Shown in pieces: positions 32,540 to 44,758 of a stretch of 64,000 nt of DNA. The notes beneath the pieces are model-generated. The model ran no database searches and was not told the origin of the DNA. It was given only the letters and a program-made list of their open reading frames with translations. Made by a program: the position numbers and the translations under genes. How positions within the stretch are numbered: the stretch's first letter is position 1; each line of letters begins with the position of its first letter. This DNA comes from Malachius bipustulatus (taxonomy: Eukaryota > Arthropoda > Insecta > Coleoptera > Melyridae): NCBI GenBank assembly GCA_910589415.1, contig OU342632.1, positions 19,905,507 to 19,969,506 of the forward strand, in the 5' to 3' direction.

Positions 32540-34519
32540 TTAGAGTCTAATAAAGGTTATCGTGACTAATAAAATTACCTCAAAGTTGTTGGAACCTTGT
32601 CGTAATAATTATACGATGGTAGGAATAACTTTACAGGTTGCTTGAAATTAATAACTTCAAGGTTTTTTAAACTTAAAAGTTGATGAAGTTGCGGCTACGT
32701 TGTTGAGACTTGAAATTAAACTTTCAAGTCGCGGAACCTTGTAGTAACGTTCTGGCTACCAATTAAAAGTACTTTAAAGTCTCCTTTTTCACCACTTGTC
32801 TTATATCAATGTTACTTGAAGGTTCTAGTTACTCCTAAAAAAATACAATAAAGTAATGATAACTTTGATAGAGGCATTTATTACTATAAATGGTATAAAA
32901 CGTGATTGCAGTGCTCATACTCGCATTTGCTTCACAGTCAGATCAGCTGATATCAGACAGGACTGCCCTGGGATATGAGGCAGGCTGTTTAGCACTTAAA
33001 TGTCAGTTGAATTAGTAGATTATGTGCCCTTCTCAAATTATGTATGTTCTTTTTGTACCACTTGGAACTACAAAGTAACGGGGTGACTTAGAAGTTGATA
33101 CACCGTAAATGTTACGGTAAAGTTACAGTAATAAAATTCTTACGTGCATTTTCTACTTTGCAGTGAGGATCACTTTACAGGGATACGTTCGGTTTCCGTC
33201 ACTGATGTAACGAACATTGTAGTAACGAATACTTTAAATACTCAATTAGAGGGCACACTTCCAGGTAATTTTCGGCTATTATTTCCGCCATTTTAAGCCA
33301 CGTAACGTGAAACGCCATTATAGCATTTCACAATTTTAACGTAAGTACAAGTATAACAATTATTATTACAAATTTTGGTTTATCTATTTTTTTTTTTTGA
33401 TAAGTTTTTTACGTTAAAACAACTCATCACGAGTCAAATATTATTTTAATGTATTTTTGTAATATTTTTTGAAAAAAGTGTTCACCAAAAAATCTCTTTC
33501 GAGCACGAGAGTTGTTATTTTTCGACTTTTAACCATCGTAATTCACGATAAAGCAATTCATGGTTTCAATTTTTGAACTCACTGCTGCTAATCACTAAAT
33601 AAAATGCTACCAAAGTCAAAAATTCTGCTGCTGGCTGTGTAATATTAACTTACGTGAATTAACCTGCATCATTTTGTATGAATCAGTAAAAGTAGGCAGT
33701 AAAAGTAGTAAAATTGTTTTCATAGTTGCAAGATAAGTACAACAGAGATAAAGAGGAGATTACATTCAAGTAGCGGATACCACGTTACGTACCCGCCACT
33801 TTATCGGTACGTTATTAGGTATATTAGTTCCAGGTTCGTCGCTATAACGTATCTCTCATCTGAAAATTGTTCCCCATTTTCATGCCAGCCACGTTATAGA
33901 ACCGTTCTAGTTCCTGTAACTATAGTGGCAAAAACTTTAAAGTTCCGATGATAGTCGCGGTTGCGTAGTTAAGACTAATAATGCTGCTGGGAACCTTCGA
34001 AAAATTTATATAATTTGTTGTTAAATTCAGCGTATACTTTTGCCTCGTTGATGCACTTTCAACAAAAAAAGAGGACTTTCTACTTGAGCGAGTTGCCTGA
34101 AAGTAAAAAATCCCCCCATCTTCGAGTACAAAATCCTTTCCGAAGGTAAAAAGCTCATTGACATAGTAAAATTGGCAGGGCTTAAGGGTTTTCTGTGACG
34201 CAGAGGACGCGTAGGTATATAAAGTTACTCGTGTCACTGGATGTTAATTTAAGATTTGAGCTTTTTTAGAGTTTCCTACTCCGAAGGCGGTATTATTATC
34301 TTCAAAAATAAGACTTCCATTTTTTTTTTGCTATTTTCTGGTTGCTCTGCAGCAAAAAATGTGTACCAAAAAAGTTCTAGTAAGAGAAATTGGCATTCAA
34401 GGGAGACACGACTTCTACTATAATAAATTAATGTTTCAACAATGACGGCTAAAAAGCTTTTCAGTAGAAAGAAGAGTTAGGTACCTACCTATAAACTTAC
34501 ACAACATATTTCGTTTGCA
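32540..34519. other. Unassigned DNA with fuzzy GTAACG/CTTGAAG motifs
   Basis: Short strings such as GTAACGTTC, TTAAAGTT, AACCTTGTAGTAACG and CGTTATAGAACCG recur loosely over 32180-33960, in both orientations. They suggest an old decayed repeat; I could not delimit units. The 105-codon minus-strand frame at 33920-34237 shows no family resemblance. Confidence 0.3.
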
Positions 34520-35030
34520 TTAAATGAGCCACGCTCAGCCCGCGGACATTAAAAGCGGAACAGCAAGCGCTTTTAATGCCCAAGGTGCTGCAGGTCAGGG
34601 TAATTTTTGCGTTTGCAATCTGATATCCGAGCAAAAATAGGCGCATGTGCTGGTCCAGAACTGAATCAAAGAGCGTATCTACTTTCGAAACGATGACCGC
34701 TCGATCAATGTTTTATACGGACTGTACAGACGAGAGCACTGGCCACACCCGGTGCTAATTGAATGATGCCTACACGAGACTTGCATGTAATTTCAGGTGC
34801 AGTTTTTGCGGGATGCGAGCTGTATATGCACCGCTCCAGAGACTGGTCAATACTGGACCGACCACGGAGCTGAACGTGTCACATTAATCATCGAAATGCC
34901 GTCAAAAAGAGAACGACTGGATGCGTCGATATACGTGGCATTCAATTTTGTGTGCGTGAAATTGCATTTTGACAATGCAGTTCCGTCGATCTCATGAATC
35001 TTTAATAAAACTGCCCGGACATAAGCTGGA
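34520..35030. promoter_or_regulatory. GC-richer unique block with short perfect hairpin
   Basis: Less AT-rich than its surroundings and without internal repeats. At 34547-34578 an 11-bp stem (CATTAAAAGCG with CGCTTTTAATG) encloses a 10-nt loop GAACAGCAAG. A 66-codon frame (34797-34997) lies in it but matches nothing I know. Unique, GC-richer sequence inside a repeat-rich gene flank is a candidate conserved regulatory element. Confidence 0.25.
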
Positions 35031-36765
35031 ATCCCGCTGTTATAAGGGTTTAGTTTATTTTTTACGATTTACGTGGAAATTCTAATCACCAATCCTCCAC
35101 CGAAAAATGTGGATAAGATCATGAGCCTACACTACATATACAGAATGATCCATTTTAATCACTCCAGGGAAAATTTCGGAACGGTGGTGTTGTTGGGAAA
35201 AAAGTTTTAGACAAAAGTTGTATGGTTGTTAGGGGGATATCTATTGGAGGCTCAATCATCCCCCCTCCCAAATTTATCTAATGGTTTGTTTGCTAACCCA
35301 TTTGTTGCTGTCAAATCTGTAATTTTTAAAATTCAGAAATTTTAAGCCTGGAATTTAAGCCTCAAAAGTTGCGAGATTTGACAGAGTTGTCCACTTTTGT
35401 TGACAAAATTGTTGACAGTGAGAACAGTAACCTCATCGCCCCCATGAATTTTAGAAATTTCAGATTTGGTTTAATTTTTTGTCAACTTGATCGATTTAAG
35501 TCATAAAAAATGGGGGTTGCCATTTAAGAAGTTTGACTTGCCCGCACCCCCCGCCAGGGGTGAGGGGGAGGGGAGAAAAAGGTCGCTAAGTATTTTAGCT
35601 CAAGAAAACAATTCTATAATTGATGTTAGGTATGCGTAAATAAACTTCCGCCGTAAATGCGTTATTACAAAGTCTTCACAGGCTACTAACTTGACTTGTT
35701 CATCTAAATAGAAATAATTATACTTACATTTTGAACGATGAGTCATTTTTGTCTACTCAATCTGTTTGGGAGCAACCAACCCAAAAAAACCAAATCATGT
35801 ACTGTGTACTTGAAAAATTAATTTTCTTCGATCTAAGTATACCTTTATTTAAAAAGAAAAAAAATTGAGCGTTCTCGATGAAATAATATTTCTTTCTATG
35901 CTTATTACGTATGTATACCTAAGTAGGTACTTATATCTATATTTTATGTATTTTTAGCGTGGAAATGTTGATATTAATTATCTATGTTCGAGTGTAATTG
36001 AAAGAACGAAGAAAAAATCTTTCCCGGAATTCTGCGAGCCTCACTGAAACGGTGATCTTTATATTTGCAGAATCAATAGCAATGTAGAGGAGTAGTAACA
36101 CATCAAACGTGAAAAACAGCGAAACTTTTTTCCCTGTTCAGTGAATGGTACTGACCCTTGGCTTGTTTTTATTTAGAATACGAATGCTCTTTTAGCCGCT
36201 GGCTATACAACCTATTTCTAATTAGCATATACGTATATATGTACTGTGAAATTAGTTTTGATCCTCTTATTTTGAGCGAGCTATACGATTTCGCTGAGAC
36301 GTCCTCTTAAATTATTATCTGAACTACCTCTGTCACTCTAGTAGTATGTAATGCTCATTCCCTGTAGGTAAATAGGTAATTATGCATTTATAGAAATATA
36401 ATACTTAATTTATATTAGGTATAAATAATATAACCTACTTTTTTCAGTTAAATAGCAGCAGTTCTTACTAAATGGAATATAATTTAGGCAGTCTTTGAAA
36501 AAAAAAAATTGACGTCAGAATTTGTTTCTGTATCCTAATCAAAAATGTCTAATTTTACAGTTTTACAGATTCAATTTTAGACATGATTTGTTTTTCCAAA
36601 GCCTTTTCAAACTTAATTTTAGACCCGATGCGCAACACGCTGATGAAACTTAGAATAAATTTTTTTTATAACTAAACTATCTAAAAATTCATTTTTAAAG
36701 TTAAATAACGAAGTGTTAAGTGTTTACCACTCTTACAGTTGTCAAGGGTAACATTGCTCCTCCAA
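35031..36765. other. Unassigned DNA
   Basis: No gene recognised. At 35130-35580 there is C/G-run-rich sequence beginning ATACAGAATGATCC that may be an old foldback relative; I could not establish arms. Confidence 0.3.
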
Positions 36766-37262
36766 ACCCTGTATAAAATTTTCTAAGTCTGAATTTTTGC
36801 AGTTGCAGTTTAAATTGAATGATGAGTTATAAACAAATTAAAATTGCATTTTTTCATTTTGAAAGCAGTGTAGGTACTACGGAAACGGCTCCAATATCGC
36901 AAAAAGGCTCACATGTCCCCATCTTAGCTTTTCAATGGTCATCGTGCAATGTAAGTATAGGTATATACTTGAAATTTTTATACGAGGAGATGAAAATTAT
37001 CAGATTTTTCATCACCCTGTATAAAAATTTTATCTACATCATAGTAGATAAAAATTACGCAAAAAAATAGTACATAGGGACATGTAAGCTGTTTTCCGAT
37101 ATCTTGAGCCGTTTTTTCTGTAAACAACTTTGAAAATCGAAAATAACGTTTTTCATTTGTTAATAACTCATGAACTGCGCATTTTTGAACTGCAATTATT
37201 GTAAAAACAATTCTTGTTACTTTTTCTACGGAAATATGAAAATAAAATAATATACAGGGTCC
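36766..37262. mobile_element. Diverged foldback element related to the 44759 copy
   Basis: ACCCTGTATAAAA (36768) and CACCCTGTATAAAAATTTT (37012) are tip-like motifs, and TATACAGGGTCC at 37251 closes the element. The interior folds back imperfectly: TGAGTTATAAACAAATTAAAA and the CGGAAACGGCTCC to ACATGTCCCC stretch (36824-36920) are mirrored by GGGACATGTAAGC to GTTAATAACTCA (37077-37172). The same inner blocks occur in the 44759-45644 element. The frames at 36819-37070 and 36978-37463 are by-products of this repeat. Confidence 0.6.
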
Positions 37263-39429
37263 TTTATTATAAAAAAAAAACAAATAGACAATGTCGTCAT
37301 TACTGAGCCAATATAAAAAAATTACATCAGTAGGAAGCGAACCCATTTTTTCATTATTTTCAAAACTCAAAATTAAAGGATTTATTGGGGGGTATCGGGA
37401 CTTTTGCAAGCATCCTGTATTTTCAGTACTTTTTATTATTAAAATATGTTGCATGTTGGGCAACTACCTTTTAAAAATTGTTAAAATTTATATTACGATG
37501 ATGAAAATGTTGCTTTTTTGTATTTGAAAATTCATGTTTCCTCACGTCGTTTAATTTTATATTTTTCAGATGCCCCATTTCCAGATGAGCCTCAGAAAAG
37601 TACGAGTTAGGTATGTATTGCTTATGTACGTGATATATGACATATATGTTTGTTCTTACATTTTTAAGACAAATTAAAAATATAAAATGTCCAACGTGAC
37701 GGGGCAGAATAACTTTCCATTAAATTGGTATTTTTTTATTTTTTATTCACCTTTTTTGAATATTTTTTTGTACCTTTTGGAATATTTTTAGAATTTTAGC
37801 TTTAGCAATTTTCGTTTTTGGAGCAAAGATCGCAGATTTTTAGCTAAAGAGTTTATAAATCATCTTGCAATATACCTCCATCATCGATTTTTATACCCAT
37901 GTAGGCTGACTTGGTAGATTATCAGAATGTCTCTGCTTGCTGTGGTGTGAAAAATTGATCCTTGTAACGCCTCCATAATCTGGGCGAAAGCCTTGTATAG
38001 ACGTTCCTTATATTCCTTCATATTTTTGCATTTTTCATAAAATATTGTATAACTTTCACTCATAAGAAAACTCTGTAGATTGACCCAATAATTGGAGCAA
38101 TCACTCTGATCAATTCATATTTTTTCTTAGCAGAAGTAGTCCGATCTACATCTGTCTGAAAAAAAAATACATTTTCATCGATCACATTTGTAATAACTCA
38201 TAGAGCATATATACATTATCATGCACCTACTTATAACCCGTTTATCCTGTGACTTTTGCAAAATTCAAATTCCTTTCCAACTCAGATCTACGCCATCTTC
38301 ATGATCATGTTGGAACTCAGAAGACCTTCCAAGTATTTGAGAGTTCAAACTTTGCGCATCATTGGTTATCGAAAAAAGAATCGATGCTGAGCTTTCTGGA
38401 GGCAATACCTACCTAAACACTTTTGTACACAACAAATCCTGAGAGCGAGTTTGGTCTATTGCTGAAATCAATTTTTAAGGGATGAATCCTTCGATCATCT
38501 TCCATCTGGCTAAATGGCTTGGTAAAATCTAAAGAAGCAGTTTATACTCAATCTGGTTGAGTTTTTGTACTTAAAAGGCTTCACATCGTCTTTACCTCCT
38601 GATGTGGTAGTTATACCCACCTTTCCTCTATTTCAGAAAGGAACATCGTTAATGCGACCATTTTTTTTGCAAAAAGGTTATGAGCCTTAAAAGAAATTCT
38701 TCAAATTAGAAAATTTTGATACAACTTAATAATTCTACGACAAATAACCACAAACTTCTGTTCTTATTTCTGGAGCACAAAAAATAAAAAAAACTCCAAC
38801 ATTCCCTCTGTATTCAGATGCTTGCTCTAAGATGGGGGGAAGTCTAAGAGATCAATAACAACCTGCACAACATCGTGGCTCTCGGTGTCGTGGTGTGGGG
38901 CAGGTTAGGGTGGCTCCGCTTCCTTCGACTTCCTCCCACGCAGACTTGGCTTACTTACGCGGTGCAACTCAATGCAGTCCTTACTTCCCCCATTTCCCCC
39001 TTTCTTTCATGCCGCATTCAATCCTATCCTCGGAATGCTCAAAGCTTGTTAAATCAAGGCAGCTCCGCTTGAATATCCACGCTCTGTTCCTATTCAGCGT
39101 CTCAGCGATGAAAAAATCTATGACATGGAACTTGTTTCTTCGATATATCCAGCACCTACTGCTGTTTAGTCGGTTTTCTTGAATTCTGCTGTTACAAAAA
39201 AAAAGAGTAGGTACGTGATGCGGGCTTTAATTCTTCTCTTTGATCGACAAGAAAAATGTTCTGAATATTTTTAACCTGGATCAGAATTTTGGCAATAAAA
39301 ATGTTCATTTCATTAGAATTGTCAAGCAAAAATTTCAAAAAGAATTCAGTAATGGAATATGAAATATGTAGTCTTAATTGCAAATAATTTGGGGATGAAC
39401 CATTAGAACACAATCAATCACGTTAAAAT
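37263..39429. other. Unassigned DNA
   Basis: No confirmed gene. A 60-codon minus-strand frame at 37881-38063 has protein-like composition (a KNMKEYKERLYKAFAQIM stretch that would be helical) but no splice or family support. A GC-richer patch at 38870-39060 is unexplained. Confidence 0.3.
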
Positions 39430-39650
39430 TATGGGATCTAGTTGGCTTTGAAAATTTTCGAAATGCCACATGAATAGCTTTTGATGACTTTTATGTCAAT
39501 CTTCAAAAATTTAAATTTTTCAATTTTTCAGCACATTTCAGTATGGCTGAATTTGTCAAAAATTAAGTTTCCGATTCTTAATAAGCATTTTAATAAGCAT
39601 CAAAGTGTGCCAAACTTTTCCGGTTTAACCGACTCTGTATCTGGCAAAAT
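39430..39650 (+). repeat. Solo arm related to the 3428-8028 foldback
   Basis: GGGATCTAGTTGGCTTTGAA at 39431 and the following AATTTTCGAAATGCCACATG, TAGCTTTTGATGACTT and ACCGACTCTGTATCTG segments match the right arm at 7730-7985 in order and direction. No inverted partner is nearby, so only one arm survives. Confidence 0.6.
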
Positions 39651-39989
39651 GAGAAAGTTGAGAGAAAAAAGAAAAAAAATCAAAATACTTCAAGAAGTTC
39701 CAAATTTTCGCGCAATAATCTTGAAACGTGTAGCATTATAAAATCAAATATGGACTGAGGCCAATAGATGGGAATATTCCAAAGAATTGTTCTGTAAATC
39801 TGGATTTTTGCGAAATTTGTTGCACGAGCACCCTGTAGAAAAATGGCTTTAGAAAGCTTTTTTGACGAAAATCCAGTCCTCCAAGAATTTTTCAAAATTT
39901 TGAATTTTGCGCAAGAAGCGTGAAGCTTTAATAAACAGACAACTAAGGCAACTATAGATAAACAGGGTATATCATTAATATTTCGAAGA

Positions 39990-41020
39990 TATACAGGATG
40001 TAAAAAAAAAGTTTATTTGTCCAGTTTTTTTAAGATATCTATTAGGGAACCGTTTGAGATACAGAATTCAGCTTTTATACATATTATACAGGGTGTACCA
40101 GCTCGATTTAGACAAAGGTAAGGGCCGTGTAGGTCTCGTCAAGACGAAACGTTTTTTTATTTTAAGTTTTTGGATTTGGACCTTCGTTGCGGAAATATGG
40201 CCGACTTCCGGTTTTTAGTTTTTTGGCTCCAGTTTCGGCATTTTTAGGTTCTCGCCCAAACTGAAACTAGTTTTGGAAACTCCTTAGCTTCAGTTACAAC
40301 TTTCATATTGAAGTCAAGGTTCTATCTCTGTTGGATTCAAAATCTTAATTTTTCAATTTGATTCAATTTGAATTGATTCAAAGAATTTAAATTTAAAGTC
40401 TTGGGCATGTCGCCATTTTGAATCCAACAAAGATAGAACCTTGACTTCAATATGAAAGTTGTAACTGAAGCTAAGGAGTTTCCAAAACTAGTTTCAGTTT
40501 GGGCGAGAACCTAAAAATGCCGAAACTGGAACCCAAAAACTAAAAACCGGAAGTCTTGACGAGACCTACACGGCCCTTACCGTTGTCTAAATCGAGCTGG
40601 TACACCCTGTATGTATCATTGATACAAGCTACTTTTTTCATACCAATTCAGTTTTTTTCATGTGCCATTTGCGGAGATCTTAAAAATGAGCGAAGTTTTT
40701 TTTGCTCTTCATTTTTCCAAAGCGAGTTTTCAATTGTAAATGCCCGTTTTTCTCAAAAACGGCTCACGTTATAGCAGTTATGACCAAGAGTACCTTTTTG
40801 TGTAGAAAATACCGCCGGTTAAAAGTGCGCTTTTCAAATATCAATTGGCTCAGTGTCGTAGATATAAGAGGTAAAAAAATTCCATACAACCCAAAAAAAA
40901 TTTTTTTTTACTCCCTCTGTATCTCGAACGGTTTGCTTGAACGGTTTTTTAATAACCGAAAGAGAACGAATGACAAAAAATGTTTCTTAATGATATTAAT
41001 TGTTATTACCTACCTTACCT
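39990..41020. repeat. Dispersed repeat (copy related to 59643-60110), interrupted
   Basis: Segments on both sides of the foldback element at 40087-40611 match 59643-60110. These include TCAGCTTTT, ATTCAGTTTTTTTCATGTGC, CCATTTGCGGAGATCT, CCAAAGCGAGTTTTC and GTGTAGAAAATAC, and the AAGATATCT-TAGGGAACCG block. The right-hand copy at 59643 is uninterrupted, so the foldback element inserted into this one. Confidence 0.65.
40087..40611. mobile_element. Foldback element with TACAGGGTGTACC tips
   Basis: TACAGGGTGTACCAGCTCG at 40087 is mirrored by CGAGCTGGTACACCCTGTA ending at 40611. The arms (TCTCGTCAAGAC, TTCGGCATTTTTAGGTTCTC, TTCAGTTACAACTTTCATAT, AAGGTTCTATCT) are almost identical. The left arm carries about 68 bp (40143-40210) absent from the right arm. 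No convincing target duplication is seen. It encodes nothing. Confidence 0.88.
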
Positions 41021-43619
41021 AAAATATTTTCAAAAAGACAAACGTTAATTTTGTTTTTGGTGCACATAAAAAGTAACACTTCATAAATTGCCTCTAACGT
41101 TACAATTATTTTTTTAATCGCATAGAAACCATATGTTATACGCAAAAACAATTCTTATTCATATAGGTACCTACCGGAAATAAAGAGTTTTTCACGCGGA
41201 ATTGTTTACCCTTGGTAGCATTCTCAGGGGAATCTGTGACAGTACGCGATACTTTAATTAATTCAGTGACTGTCCTAATTATAAATAACTTTGCGTGATG
41301 ACTTCGCGTCATACATTTACACTTGCCGTTAACAAGTTACGTCCGCCTGGAAAATTGAAGAAAGCGGAAGAAGCATTTAAGTTTAGATGAACTATTATCA
41401 ATGCCACTTATACGTGCAGCAGTAAATAGCTTAACAGTCTCAAAAGTTCGCATATGTTTCACACTAATTATGCGCAATTAAAAAATTTAAATAGACAAAG
41501 TATGTCAAAGGAAATATATTATTTAGACCACGCAGGAGAGGACTTGAACGTAATATTTTTATTAAATGCCCTAGCAGCATGAGCATTATAGAAATGCTAG
41601 CTAGCCAGCAATAATAAACGAAAACGAAACGAAAGTTCCGAGTAAATTATTCAACATTTAATTAGACTGCTATCTACTGTGAAATGATACATTAAATTTA
41701 GGATCTAAGAGCATTTACGGTACAGTAAAACGAAAAATCCCAAGTATAGAATTTTTTGTCTGAAGCAAATTTTAATCCAGTTACCTCTTGAGAGATATTA
41801 AACCCGCCGGTACCATCAGTAAAATGCTGCTTGGATGGGGATAAGAGAAGAATGCGATATGTAATTAAAAACCTCTCAAGACAAGACGTTAAATTTATCA
41901 GGGTTTCAACGACTCAATTGTTTAGCGCACCTCGGAATTCCTATATACTATTCCCTCGCCTAAGTTAATGCGCCACTTTAATTTTTCCTCCGTCCTCCGT
42001 CGAAGCCAGAGATGAAGAAATCACATTTTCCACTCGAGAAAGCTCGCCGTTCCTCACACTACTTTCAATCTCCAGCTCCACCAACCCCTAGAGAAGACCA
42101 CTCACAACCCTTCCTTGCCAGTCTTAACTTTACGTACCGTGTAGAAACCAGAACCAGAACTATATCGCGATGAATATACAATTTAATGCACTCGGTTGCT
42201 ATAAAAGGATTCTACTTTTTATATACCCACTGGAATTTTCAGTTTTTCGAGGATCTTTACGCTAATCTTATATGAGCGTGAAAAATGAGAATCTAGCAAA
42301 TAGTTTTTTGAAAGAAATCATCTAGTCAATATTCCCAATTAATGTAGGCATTGTCTTTATTTCATTATTAGCTCGAAACTCTTTCTTTAATAAAATATTA
42401 TGAGAAAAACTACCAAAAAAATAATTTAAAAAAATTGAGACAGTCTTGTATTATTATTAACCCTTTTTTATATATTTTTAAAATAATTGTAACGAACAAA
42501 ATGAAAAATTATTACAATGCTTTTAGTCAGCTGGTTACATCTTTTGCTCTCTCAACTTTTGCGGGCTAATTCGTGCTAAAGACAGAGATAAAGGGCAAAC
42601 CTTGCATGCGTTCTTTCGGTGTTCGTTCTACCACACTATAACCGTAGTAACAATAAATCTTCTCAGACAAATTTCAACTCAATTTACAAATGAGTTTAAC
42701 ATATGTGCCCATTAAGAAAGCGCCCACACGGATAATGCGGAATTCAGGAATATATCTTCCAGTGAAGTTTTCTATTGATTAACAAACAGTTGCTCCATAT
42801 ATCACTAAATCACTCAAACCGTATTCTTCGCCCTACCTTTGTGGGTTCCATATAGGGCTTAAGTACCCAATTAATGTAATATCCAATGCGCCTGCCTATA
42901 AACCGGAAGTTATTTTCTACAAGGAAACAACTACCTATACACATTCGGTGAGTGTGCAACTGTGTATGAATAGAGTGCGAATTTTAAGGCAGGTGATTCA
43001 TCTCATAAGAAACTATACCATGACAATGCCTTCAGTTATAGGGCAGAGAGAAGATTCTTGAAAACCAGGTGGTAGGCGTGATGTTTGATCCTTCAAACGG
43101 AGAAGTGAAATAAATGCCTTTTGTAGAAGGCAGTTTGTAATTCATTTAGAATGGATACGTGCGTGCGTTTACTTCCATATGAGGCATTTCGGGATAGTGT
43201 TTTATTGCGTTAAGAAATTCTATTCTTATTCTTGTGCATTTTTATATCTTTGGGACCTGAACCTAAGAGAGGCTTGTTCTTTGGTTTAGTTATTATGTAT
43301 TTACTTATTGTTCGAAGAGCTTTGGGACCGCCTAATAAATTACCTCCTCTTTATAGCAACCTTATCATTGTAGTGGAGAGAAATAAAATTTTATTGAGTC
43401 TTACCCCTCCATGGCTTACGTAACGCTTTAGTTACATGCATTACTATTACTAATCCAGACTCAAATCTCGCTGATCTTGAATTCTACTCAAAAAGTTACC
43501 TTACGTTTTCATTTTATTGAGGCTTTATAAAAATGAATAATTATTAAAGGCTTATTAATTTCCTTATTTTACTTCCTCGCCCCTCCCCCCACCTCTGGGT
43601 TGACCTTCTTGCATCTAGA
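41021..43619. other. 2.6 kb without recognisable genes or repeats
   Basis: Looks mostly unique. ATGACTTCGCGTCAT near 41299 is a small inverted repeat. No coding frame beyond about 65 codons. Confidence 0.3.
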
Positions 43620-43668
43620 ACGTCTCAATGCATCGAGAACGTCCCAATGCATCGAGAACGTCCAAACT
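43620..43668 (+). repeat. Short 19-bp tandem repeat
   Basis: AATGCATCGAGAACGTCC occurs twice, preceded and followed by partial copies (about 2.5 units). Confidence 0.85.
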
Positions 43669-44439
43669 CATCTAACATGGGACAGAGAAAAAAGTTCGTT
43701 CGTTTGAGCAACCGAGTTAGTCGGGAAGAAACAGGTAGCTCATACAGCGATCGTGCAAGACGTCGGGTATGCGCTAATGAAGATTTCTTTGTAAGCTTCA
43801 CGTTTTCGTGGTGTATACTTTCCTCCTTCGCTCGTCAGAAGCATAGGAAAAAATGAAAAAATTCTGTTGATCTGCTGATCAATCCAGCATCTTATTGAAG
43901 GTAAGGTCAACCGATCTCCATTTTGTTATCCTTAAAAGGACACCTCCTTTACATCTCGTCTTTAGGGTACAGCCACATTTGGTTCGAGCCCTTAACATTT
44001 TTTGCTCTTGGAGCCGATCCGTAACATTTCTTCCTTCGAACCCGATCTGGACATTATGCTCCTGCGAGCTTGAACCCGTAACAACTGGAAAACGATTCCA
44101 GAATCTGGTAACTCTGGGTGCATGTGAACAAATGCAAGACGTAAGACCTTCACCTGGGCTTCTCCAGCTCTTTAGAGCAGAGACACATGGAAATATCTGT
44201 TAAAGAGAGTGAAAAAATTACCCATAGCTTGACAGCGAGCCAGTTAAATACCCTTATTCTTTATTTGGGTACAATCTGGGATACCAAATGTTGAATTTGG
44301 TGCCACTTTTCAAACGTGAGAGCAATATTCGGTCCCACATCCTGAATGATTCGATCCTAACAAGAAAGTCAGGTGACGAAATAAGAAGCTTAACTTGTTG
44401 AGATCAACCAGCAGGTACTTTACCTTTACAGGTGTGCAA
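43669..44439. other. Unassigned DNA upstream of a LINE fragment
   Basis: Part of it (44290-44439) may be degenerate endonuclease-coding sequence of the LINE fragment that follows, but I could not confirm motifs. Confidence 0.3.
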
Positions 44440-44757
44440 AAGGGAATTGATATAGCTTGCCCAAAATCGAAGAAGCCCTGAGAAAGATGAATGAAGCAAT
44501 AATTGATCCGTATGAGGCAAATTGTCCCATTAAAGCTAGTGATAGTAGTATGGTGGGTAGGGGTGGTGCACCCCAAGCGACTAGGCCACCAAGGGCCCTT
44601 TTCGCCGCACCCAAACCATGGTGGAACTCCTACTCGAACCTCCCCGACCCTTTGATAAAAGCCAGAAGGTCGTTATATGAGAGGAGTTTCATTTCTTCCT
44701 CTTTCATCAGACCCAAAAATGTTGAGCCTGAGGCTACTGTATACTTCCCATACGCCT
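44440..44757 (+). pseudogene. LINE pol fragment (endonuclease to RT linker)
   Basis: The frame from 44457 resembles the linker region of RNase H-bearing insect LINE ORF2 proteins: an EEALRKMNEAI helix, an ANCPIK segment, then PWWN and a KARRSLYERS stretch. This matches the common layout of a cysteine-containing helix, then PWWN, then basic residues. The element sequence stops where the foldback element begins at 44759, and the remaining codons of the frame are translations of that repeat. The continuation appears at 45968-46618. Confidence 0.6.
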
Positions 44758-44758
44758 A

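Noticed and set aside
32180..33960. A regular tandem repeat of GTAACG/CTTGAAG motifs
   Set aside because: The motifs recur but with no stable period or alignable unit by eye; reported only as fuzzy repeats.
36978..37463. 161-codon minus-strand frame
   Set aside because: It lies mostly in a diverged foldback repeat and its translation is low-complexity F/I/K-rich with no recognisable domain.
37881..38063. 60-codon minus-strand frame with helical composition
   Set aside because: Too short, without flanking splice signals I could pair or a protein family I recognise.
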